From Bacteroidales bacterium (GTDB lineage Bacteria > Bacteroidota > Bacteroidia > Bacteroidales > F082), in assembly GCA_017531225.1 (NCBI GenBank), contig JAFXLL010000010.1, forward strand, positions 310,001 through 374,000: DNA of 64,000 nt, read 5' to 3'. Of the stretch, positions 32,777-42,300 are shown piece by piece. The first letter of the stretch is position 1. Each line of letters opens with the position of its first letter. Made by a program: the position numbers and the translations under genes. Below the pieces are notes generated by a model that was not told the origin of the DNA, did no database searches, and saw only the letters and a list, made by a program, of their open reading frames with translations.

Positions 32777-35700
32777 ATGGATTATAATTTTACCGAGATC
32801 GAAAAAAAATGGCAGCAATATTGGCGCGACCAGAAAGTGTATAAGGTTGATATTGACCACAATAAGCCAAAATTCTATGTTTTGGACATGTTCCCCTACC
32901 CTTCAGGAGCAGGGCTGCATGTGGGTCACCCATTAGGCTACATCGCCTCTGACATTTATGCAAGATACAAACGCCTGAAAGGCTTCAACGTGCTGCACCC
33001 CATGGGTTACGATGCCTACGGCCTGCCCGCCGAACAGTATGCCATCCAGACAGGCACCCACCCTGCCGTGACCACCGAGAAGAACATCAACCGCTACCGC
33101 GAGCAGATGGACAAGATCGGCTTCAGTTACGACTGGGACCGCGAGGTGCGCACCAGCGATCCGAGCTACTACAAATGGACTCAATGGACCTTCATACAGT
33201 TGTTCAACTCATTCTACTGCAACAAATGCCAAAAGGCCCAGCCCATCAGTAAACTGGTAGCACGCTTCGAGGAAAAAGGCACCGAAGGCCTCAACGTGGC
33301 CGAAAGCAAGCCGCTGAGCTTCACCGCCGATGAGTGGAAAGCCATGAGCGAGAAGGAACAGCAAGAGGTGCTGATGAACTACCGTCTCGCCTACCAAGCC
33401 GAGGCTTTAGTGAACTGGTGCCCGAAACTCGGCACCGTGTTGGCCAACGACGAAGTAGTCGACGGTCTCTCCGTTCGTGGCGGCTATCCCGTAGTGCGCA
33501 AGTCGATGAAGCAATGGCTGCTCCGCATCACCGCCTATGCCGAAAGGCTACTCACCGGTCTGGAGACCGTGGAATGGAGCGAGTCGGTAAAGGAAGTGCA
33601 GCGCAACTGGATCGGCAAGTCCATGGGTGCCTCCGTCATCTTCAAAGTCGACGGTAAAGATATCGATCTGGAAGTGTTCACCACCCGTGCCGATACCTTG
33701 TTCGGCACCACCTTCATGGTGCTGGCTCCTGAGCACGAGTTGGTTTCAGAGATCACCACCCCCGAGCAACGTGCCGAGGTGGAAGAATACATCACCCGCA
33801 CCAAGAACCGCAGCGAGCGTGAGCGCATGGCCGAGGTCCGCAAGGTGAGCGGCGCCTTCACGGGTGCCTACGGCATCAACCCCATCACGGGTGCCAAGCT
33901 CCCCATCTGGATTGCCGACTACGTCCTCATGGGCTATGGCACCGGCGCCATCATGGCCGTGCCCGCCCACGACAGCCGCGACTTCGCCTTTGCCAGACAT
34001 TTCAACTTACCCATCATCCAGGTGGTGAAGAAACCTGGCACCGAGCCGACCGACCCCGCCACCTGGGAAGAGAGCTTCGACGCCAAGGACGGCGAGTTAG
34101 TCAACTCCGGCTTCCTCAACGGCCTCACCGTGAAGAAAGCCATCGAACGCATGATCCAGGAATTGGAGAAACTCGGCGTTGGCACAGGCAAGACCAACTA
34201 CCGCCTGCGTGATGCCATCTTCAGCCGCCAGCGTTACTGGGGCGAGCCTTTCCCGATTTACTACAAGGACGGCATGCCTTACGCCATGGACGAGTCGAAA
34301 CTACCTTTGGAGCTGCCTTCCATCGACGAATACAAACCTACCGAGACGGGCGAGCCGCCTTTGGCCCGTGCCAAGAACTGGGTCACCGAGGAGGGCTACC
34401 CCATCGAGACCAACACCATGCCTGGCTTTGCCGGATCAAGCGGCTACTACCTCCGCTATCAAGACCCACATAACGACAGGGAATACTTCAGCCGTGAAGC
34501 CAACGACTATTGGCAAAACGTCGACCTTTATATCGGCGGCGCCGAACACGCCACCGGCCACTTGATCTACAGCCGTTTCTGGTGCAAGTTCCTGCATGAC
34601 CTTGACTTGTCATGCAAGGATGAGCCCTTCCAGCGCATGATCAACCAGGGCATGATCCAAGGCCGTTCCAGTTTCGCCTATCGTGTCAATCTGGAGAAGC
34701 TGTGCGAATATGACGTTTGGAACATCATCAAGGACAAGCGCTTGGGTGTGGAATTCGTGAGAGACTTCAAGGACGGCCGTCGTCGGTTCGACTTCTTCTG
34801 CCCTGAAAAAGACATCCTCATCGAGATCAACCGTATGGGCAACCTCGAGAAAGTGGCCGAGCCTTGGGAGGAATACGCGGCGTCGAAAGGCTACAAGCTG
34901 CTTTTGGTGCCTAACATCGACGTCTTGAATGATTACAGATCTGGAACCAATATCGTTGAGCAAAAGATCAAGGATTTGATTGCAGGCAAGGAAGTCCCGG
35001 CCTTTGTCGACGGTGAAGAGTACAAGCGAGGCCCCATCTTCGTCTCCAAGAACATCCCTGACCGTGAGCTGTTCAGCGATCCGATTCACGTGGACATCAA
35101 CATGGTGCACAACGACATCCTCGACATTCAAGCATGCCGTCAATGGCGCGACGACCTGAAGGACGCCCACTTCATCAAGGAGAAGGACAAGGACGGCAAC
35201 GAGGTTTATGTGTGCGGTTCGGAAGTCGAAAAGATGTCGAAGTCGATGTACAATGTGCAGAACCCCGATGATATCGTCGAAAAATATGGTGCCGACACAC
35301 TCCGTCTGTACGAGATGTTCCTCGGACCGCTCGAGCAATCCAAACCTTGGGACACTCAAGGCATCGAAGGCACTTTCCGCTTCCTGCGCAAGTTCTGGAA
35401 ACTCTACACCGACGAAAGCAACGAGTTCCGCATCAGTGACGAGCCCGCCACCGCGGCTGAGCTGAAGTGCCTGCACAAGCTCATCAAGAAAGAGGAAGAC
35501 GGCATCGAGAGCATCTCGTTCAACACCGTCGTCTCCGCCTTTATGATTGGTGTGAACGAACTCACCGACCTCAAGTGCAACAAGCGTGAGATTCTGGAGC
35601 CGCTGTGCGTGATGATCTCGCCCTACGCTCCTCACATCGCCGAAGAGCTCTGGCACCTGTTAGGCCATAACGATTCCGTAGTGAAGGCTACCTTCCCCGT

Positions 35701-35914
35701 TTACGACGAGTCGAAGACTGTGGAAAACAGCTTCAACTACCCCATCAGCTTCAACGGCAAGATGCGTTTCAACATGGAACTGCCTGTGACGATGACCGCC
35801 GACGAGGTGCAAGCCGCCGTGCTGGCCGCCCCCGAAGCCGCCAAATGGATCGAAGGCAAGCAGATCCGCAAGGTGATCTACGTACCGAAGAAGATTGTGA
35901 ACATTGTATTATAA
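32777..35914 (+). CDS. leuS: Leucyl-tRNA synthetase with an inserted DUF559-like domain
   Basis: A 1045-residue class I synthetase that charges tRNA-Leu; family members in Bacteroidota are usually about 920-950 residues. The HIGH-type motif is [16 protein letters not shown] (about 38-53), the editing domain lies at about 230-430 ([15 protein letters not shown]), [11 protein letters not shown] and the [16 protein letters not shown] segment are intact, and KMSKSM is near 818. The C-terminal anticodon domain ends [10 protein letters not shown]. Between [12 protein letters not shown] (ends at about 637) and [12 protein letters not shown] (starts at about 769) lie about 125 extra residues resembling a DUF559/PD-(D/E)XK nuclease (D672, E683). 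The normal family sequence continues on both sides, so it is an in-frame insertion, not a frameshift. No intein splice motifs (Cys/Ser start, HN end) are visible. Confidence 0.97.
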   Translation: MDYNFTEIEKKWQQYWRDQKVYKVDIDHNKPKFYVLDMFPYPSGAGLHVGHPLGYIASDIYARYKRLKGFNVLHPMGYDAYGLPAEQYAIQTGTHPAVTTEKNINRYREQMDKIGFSYDWDREVRTSDPSYYKWTQWTFIQLFNSFYCNKCQKAQPISKLVARFEEKGTEGLNVAESKPLSFTADEWKAMSEKEQQEVLMNYRLAYQAEALVNWCPKLGTVLANDEVVDGLSVRGGYPVVRKSMKQWLLRITAYAERLLTGLETVEWSESVKEVQRNWIGKSMGASVIFKVDGKDIDLEVFTTRADTLFGTTFMVLAPEHELVSEITTPEQRAEVEEYITRTKNRSERERMAEVRKVSGAFTGAYGINPITGAKLPIWIADYVLMGYGTGAIMAVPAHDSRDFAFARHFNLPIIQVVKKPGTEPTDPATWEESFDAKDGELVNSGFLNGLTVKKAIERMIQELEKLGVGTGKTNYRLRDAIFSRQRYWGEPFPIYYKDGMPYAMDESKLPLELPSIDEYKPTETGEPPLARAKNWVTEEGYPIETNTMPGFAGSSGYYLRYQDPHNDREYFSREANDYWQNVDLYIGGAEHATGHLIYSRFWCKFLHDLDLSCKDEPFQRMINQGMIQGRSSFAYRVNLEKLCEYDVWNIIKDKRLGVEFVRDFKDGRRRFDFFCPEKDILIEINRMGNLEKVAEPWEEYAASKGYKLLLVPNIDVLNDYRSGTNIVEQKIKDLIAGKEVPAFVDGEEYKRGPIFVSKNIPDRELFSDPIHVDINMVHNDILDIQACRQWRDDLKDAHFIKEKDKDGNEVYVCGSEVEKMSKSMYNVQNPDDIVEKYGADTLRLYEMFLGPLEQSKPWDTQGIEGTFRFLRKFWKLYTDESNEFRISDEPATAAELKCLHKLIKKEEDGIESISFNTVVSAFMIGVNELTDLKCNKREILEPLCVMISPYAPHIAEELWHLLGHNDSVVKATFPVYDESKTVENSFNYPISFNGKMRFNMELPVTMTADEVQAAVLAAPEAAKWIEGKQIRKVIYVPKKIVNIVL
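34691..35071 (+). other. DUF559-like insertion inside leuS
   Basis: Residues about 639-765 of LeuS. The order [58 protein letters not shown] and [11 protein letters not shown] follows the DUF559 pattern: a helix ending in LG.F.R, a DF..PE...IEI core with D672 and E683, a GY.LL.V strand, and a final amphipathic helix. The third catalytic position (usually K or Q) is unclear, so activity is uncertain. Confidence 0.65.
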
Positions 35915-35926
35915 ACCCGATAGATT

Positions 35927-36270
35927 ATGAAAAAGCTTATTTTGGTATTTACGCTCATAGCATCAGTGGCAACAAGTTTCATGGGTTGCAGGAAAACAAC
36001 CAATGATTCAGACACCCACACGCAAAAATACACTTCGGCGACGACCTTCCGACAGGCATCTTTACCTACAATGACAGGGATATCTTCTACATACAGGATA
36101 TGAACCTCACAACGATCAAATATGCCACAAGCGGTGAAATCTCCGTTGCAAAAGAAGGCGACATCTACACCATCGACATGACAGGTTTGACCATTGACGG
36201 CATCTCCGGCACACCGGCCATGCATTATGTTGGAACCATGCCCAAGTTTGATTTCCCTTTCTCTGATTAA
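35927..36270 (+). pseudogene. Frameshifted small lipoprotein
   Basis: ATG at 35927 begins MKKLILVFTLIASVATSFMG C, a lipoprotein signal with its cysteine at residue 21, but the frame stops after about 58 codons. Adding one A to the five-A run at 36024-36028 restores a frame to 36270: about 114 residues with KIHFGDDLPTGIFTYNDRDI and GDIYTIDMTGLTIDGISGTP. The downstream half is clearly protein-like. It lies between leuS (12 bp) and the giant protein at 36279 (8 bp). It is either a real frameshift, a sequencing or assembly error in a homopolymer, or a slippage-controlled gene. Confidence 0.7.
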
Positions 36271-36305
36271 ATATTACTATGACAAAAAAGATTCTTAAAA
36301 ATACT

Positions 36306-39300
36306 ATGACAAAAAAACTTTTACTATTTATCGCTCTGCTGTGCGCGGTTGCACAGGGAGCTTGGGCGCAAAACAGTTGGGACGAAGTCTATGCAATGAC
36401 GCAGACCACCTCGACAGACTGGACGGCCCTTGCAGGCTCCACTACGGGACAGACGCTCGGCAGTGTGGGTAACACGACGTACTATTACGCCAATTCGAAC
36501 CTCAGTTTCACCAACAGCAACGCAGGCGGCAGCGGCCTGACCATCCAGGGCACGGTGTATCTTTACATCCCCTCCGGCACGACGCTGACCTGCACGGGAG
36601 CCAATGCCAGCGGAACCACGGGTGGCGGTGCCGGTATCGAATTGACCGAGGGCAACACGCTCTGCCTCATCGGTAGCGGTACGGTGAATGCCACGGGCGG
36701 TAATGCTGCCAATGGCGGCAACGGCGGCAATGGCGGCAACGCAAGTGGTGTTTGGAATGAATGGACATCTACGGGTGCCGGTGGCAACGGTGGCAATGGC
36801 GGTGGCGGAGCCGGTGCCGGCATAGGCACACGCGGCGGCAATGGCGGCAGTGGCGGTAACGGAGGCAGCGGCTATACGTACAGTGATTGGAAAGCACATA
36901 ATGGAACCAATGGTACTTCTGGTAGTGCTGGTTCTACCGCTGGTGCGATGGGCACGATCTATGTGTATCAGGCTACCGGTACTGCGGTTGCGGTAAATGC
37001 CACCGGCGGCGTAGCAGGTTCAACAGGTGGTAGTGGTGGCAATCGCGGCCGTGGCCGTATAGATGATGAGGGTTATAACTATAGTGTGTCCGGCGGCGGT
37101 GGCGGCGGTGGCGGTGGTTTTGGAGGTGCAGCCAGCAACATCGGTACCGGAGGCCCCGGCGGTGGCGGCGGCGGCGGCGCCGGCGGTGCGCAGGATTGGA
37201 AGTCCTCTGGATACTACGATGTAACAGCCTACGGAGGCCATGGCGGACAAAATGCGAATGGCAGTTATGTTGCCGATGGCACAGAAGCTCTGACAAGTCG
37301 CCTCGCCATGGAGGCAGGCTTGGTAGATACCAATTATGATGGTTGGGATGACGATGACGCAAATCCACCAAGCGGCGCTGCTACTTTTGGCTCGGGCGGC
37401 TCGGGCGGCGGCTGTGGCAATGCCAGCAGCAACGGCTCGGCCGTCAGCCTGGCGTTATGGCCTACCTCAGGCGCAGGCACGGCTGAAAGCCCATACCTCT
37501 TGGACAATGCTGCCGAATGGAACACATTCGCCACAAACGTCAACAATGGCATCTCCTTCAACGGCAAATACATCCAACTGAACAACAGCATCAGCGTTTC
37601 GACGATGGTAGGTTTGTGCGAGGAGAGTCCTTACGCACCCCGTCCCTTCAGCGGCACTTTCCTTGGCAATGGAAAGACACTGACTGTCAGCATCAGCAGC
37701 TCGGCGACAGGCACTGGCACCAATGAGCAGGGCGTGGCACCGTTCCATTACATCAAAGGCGCCACGATCAAGGACCTGACCGTGGCGGGTACTATCGCTT
37801 CGGCCAGCTATTACACAGCGGGTATTGTGGGCTTTGCCCATGGCAGCAACCTGATTGAGGGTTGCACCGTCTCCGCCACGCTCAACATCAGCAACAACTA
37901 TGCTGGTGGTATCATAGGCCATGCCATGAACTCGATTACCACCGTCAAGGATTGTTTCTTTAAAGGCACGTTCAACGGCGTTAGTGGCAGTCGTATCAAT
38001 ATCGGTGCCATTTGGGGTTGGTGCAACAGCGCCATTGGCGTTCTCCAGAACTGTTGGGAGAAGGGCACCTACAACAACATCACCTCCATGCATCCCATGG
38101 GCTTGATGGCCGCAGCGACCACAGGCACCGTCACCACCACAAGCTGCCTTTATGTGAATCAGCAGATAGGCACGCCTACCAACGCCAATACCATTGTGGG
38201 AGCAAGTCAGGTCAGCACCTCAGCACCCGGAAGTGGAATCTACGGCCCAGTAATGACTCCTGACAACTCTGTTTACTATCTGCCCTGCGTGGTTTCTGGT
38301 ATTAAGGACAAATACGTCAGAACAGGTTCGGCTATTGTACCGGACATTGTGGTGACCTGTAACGAAATCGCGCTCGAAAACGGCACCGACTATGAAGTGA
38401 CAATCGCCAATAACGTCAATTTAGGCACCGCTCAAGTAACCGTCACTGGCAAGGGCAGCTACAGCGGCACGGAGAACTTCACGTTCTCCATCGTTGACTA
38501 TGAAATCGTTAATTCAGCGATTACCAGACTGCAAAACAAAGCGTATAAGGTGATTAAGGACACAAGAATAGATTGGGATCGCGTTGTAGTTGAAGGTGAT
38601 GTCATACTGATTCTCGGCGAGGGTACTACCTTAGAAGTCCCGTTTGGCATCGAAGTGAGTGCTGGCAACTCGTTGACCATCGAAGGTCCTGGCACGCTGC
38701 GTATCACCGGCTGGTTAAGCCCATGCGCGGGCATCGGAGCCGATAACCCTGGTACCATCATCATCAATGGCGGCAACATCAATGTTCATGGAGGTATGAA
38801 TTCAGCCGGACTTGGCGGTAGCCAGTCAAGTACCGGCGCAGGACGCGTCATCATCAACGGCGGCGTAGTCTCTGCCAGAGGCGATGGTTATGCTGTTGGC
38901 ATTGGCGCCGGCGGTTTAGGCAAATGCTGCGATATAGTTATCAATGGCGGTCAGGTGACAGCTAAACCCGGAAATTTTGGAAAAAAGGGCATAGGCGTAG
39001 GTGATGACTACGCTGATTTGAGTGGAACGCTGACAATTGGCTGGACCCACCCCGACGATTCCATACGTTCCATTGGTGGTAACAGATTAGCCAATGTTAC
39101 TTTTGTCAACGGCAAGCAGTTCGTATATGAAGGTACACAGGATATAGCTACGGGCGCTAACTTCAATACGGGCGGTGATAAGAAAATAGTGCCTTTCATA
39201 GCAACGGGTACGCTTCCTGGCGATGGCACAGAGGAAAATCCCTATAGTATCAGCACCACTGCCGACTGGAACGCCTTTGTGGCGAATGTCATTACCGGCA

Positions 39301-42300
39301 ACTCCTACAGCGGCAAGTACGTGGCACTGACTGACGACATCAGCGTCACCCAGAAATGCGGCTACGTGTCGCAAACAACACTGAGCAGGGCTTTCAGTGG
39401 CACCTTCCTCGGCAACAACAAGATCATCACTGCCACCATCAACGATATGAGCACCGACTATGGTACGGCTCTCTTCAGCTATATCAACGGCGCCACCATC
39501 AAGAACCTGACTGTGGCGGGTTCCATCACCTCATCCAACAGGTACGCGGCAGGCCTTGTGAGCTATGCCGAGGGCACCAACCTCATTGAAAAATGCTACG
39601 TCACTGCTACGCTGAACATCAAGAGCGACTACGCAGGCGGCATCATTGGCCACGGTATGACATCGGCCACCACCATCAAGGAAAGCATCTTTGCCGGCAC
39701 CTTCAACGGAATTGGTGGCAATCGTGCCAACGTCGGAGGAATATGGGGGTGGAGCACCGATGGTACACCCACCTTGCAGTCCTGCTTGGAAGCGGGTAAC
39801 TACAACAACATCTCGTCCATGCATCCTATGGGCTTGCAAGGCGAAAAGGGCACCATCGAAAACAGTTACTATGTACACACACAGATCGGCTCGCCCGCCA
39901 ACGCCTGCATTGTCAGCGGCGCCCTTCAGGCCTACACCTCGGCTCCTGACAATGAAATCTACTGGCAATTTACAGCTGCCGATAGCCATAACTACTATCT
40001 GACTTGCACCGTCAATGACGTATTGTCATCCTACGAATGGCAGACTGGTTCCCCTGACATCAGCTTTACCCCAGTCGTGAAAGGCGTCACCGGTGAGGCT
40101 CTCACCTTGGGCACCGACTATACAGCCAAGCTGGATGGCAATGCTGTGACGTCATTCCCAATCACCATCAATTCGGCAGGTACCCATACGCTCATCTTCA
40201 CAGGCAAGGGCAATTACTATACCGGATCGAAGACCTTCAGCATAGTGCTGCACGGTCCGTTTGCGGGTGCAGGAACATCTGAGGATAACCCCTACCTTAT
40301 CAACAATGCAACCGACTGGGCATATCTGGCCGACAATGTAGCCTATGAAAAGGACTACAGTGGCAAGTACTTTAAGCTGACCGCCAACATCGAAGTTACT
40401 GAGATGGTGGGCACCATCACACACGACTTCAAAGGCACCTTTGACGGCGGCGGCAAGACGCTGACCTTTACTAAAGGCACGTCTGAAAGACCTTTCGCCG
40501 AAGACCATTGCGCTCCATTCCGCTCTGTTGACGGCGCTACTATTAAGAACCTTAAGGTGACAGGCAATATCTACTCATTCAAAAAGTACGCCGCCGGATT
40601 GGTTGCCCGCAGCAACGGCACTACAAACATCAGCTCTTGCGTCGTCGGCACAGTCATCCATAGCGGCATTACTGGCGACGGCACACACGGCGGCATCATT
40701 GGCCATCCATATGGCCCGCTGACTATTTCGGAATGTGTCTATAATGGCCGTCTGCTCACCTACAATGGCACCACTCAGTGCGGTGGCTTTGTTGGCTGGT
40801 ATAATAACAACAACGTCACTGTCAACAATTCGCTTTATGCCCCCAACACCAGCATCACACCAGCTGCTGGCGAGACGGACATCACCGACGGTGCCACCTT
40901 CGTGCGCGGCAGTAACATAGACGCATACTGCTACTACACCCAGGCATTGGGCGATGCACAGGGGATTCAGGTCTTTGCCACCCTCCCCAGCAATGAAGTC
41001 TGCATACAGGCACAGGCACTCGACGGCAATATGTACTATCATCCTTGCACGGTTAGCGGTGTGGCAGCGACTTACAGTCTGAAAGACAACCCTTCAATCA
41101 CGCTGGCTGTGACAGGACTCAATAGTGCACTTACCCTTAATACCGACTACACGGCTACACTGAACGGTGCTGCAGTGCAACAAAGCACCATCAGCATCAC
41201 CGCAGGGGGCTACTACACACTTATCCTCACAGGCATTCCGGATGACTACACTGGCTCAAAACAAATCACATTTGTAGTGACGCATGATCTTCCTGGCACC
41301 GGTACCGAGGAAGATCCATATCTCATCAGTAGTGCAGCCAACTGGAATCAGTTTGCGGTCAATGTAGCCAGTGGCATGGACTACAGCGGCAAGTATGTGA
41401 AACTGAACGCCGACATCAACGTTACCTCAATGGTGGGTACCAGCGAACACCCCTTCAAGGGTATCTTCCTCGGCGACGACAACTTTACGCTGACATTCAC
41501 GGCAGGCTCGTCATCCGCACCCGTCAACGAGGAATACTGCGCACCGTTCCGCTATGTGAGAGGCGCCACTATTGAAAACCTTAAGGTGGGCGGCGACATT
41601 TACATGTCCAAGAAGTTTGCTGCCGGACTGGTCAGCCGTACCCTCGATACGACGAACATCACAAACTGCATCGTCAGCACCGTCATCCATAGCAGCATTG
41701 CGGGTGACGGCACTCACGGCGGCATTGTATCCATGCCTTCAGCCAAACTGAACATGACAGGCTGCGTCTATGACGGCCGTCTGTTCACCACCAATGGCAC
41801 TAATTGCTGCGCCGGCCTCATAGGTTGGCATAATGGCTGTGTTATCAATTTCAGCAATTCGTTCTATATCCCCAACACAGGCATAACACCGGCTGCGGGC
41901 GAAACGGCTATCACAAACGGTGCCACCATCGTGCGTGGCAGAAACGCAACCCAGACCTGCTACTACGCCGAGACGTTAGGCGAGGCCCAAGGTACGCGAA
42001 TCTATGTCAGCCATGGGAACGATTTCTACAAAAAGATTACGGCCAATAGCCATACCTACTATCAGCTTTGTACGATCAGTAACGTTACTGATGCCTATCA
42101 GTACACGGGCGAGGACATTACCATCGTTCCAACCGTCAAGGCTGCCGACGGCACGAAGCTCACGAATGATACCGACTACACCTATGCTTTCGATCCTACT
42201 CCAGTGAATGAAATTGGCGACTACACCCTGACCATCACTGCCAAGGGTAGCGACTGTGTTGGCTCAAAGAGCATTTCGTTTGCCGTGACAAACATCAAGC

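Noticed and set aside
34691-35071. Intein interpretation of the LeuS insertion
   Set aside because: No Cys or Ser at the start and no His-Asn at the end were seen, and the insert resembles DUF559 rather than a Hint domain.
34610-35656. A 348-codon minus-strand frame opposite leuS
   Set aside because: It lies wholly within leuS, has no signal or motif, and follows from codon bias.
36660-37440. A CRISPR-like or satellite array in the glycine-rich coding DNA
   Set aside because: The repeats are GGC/GGT codons of unequal length with no constant spacer and lie in an open reading frame.
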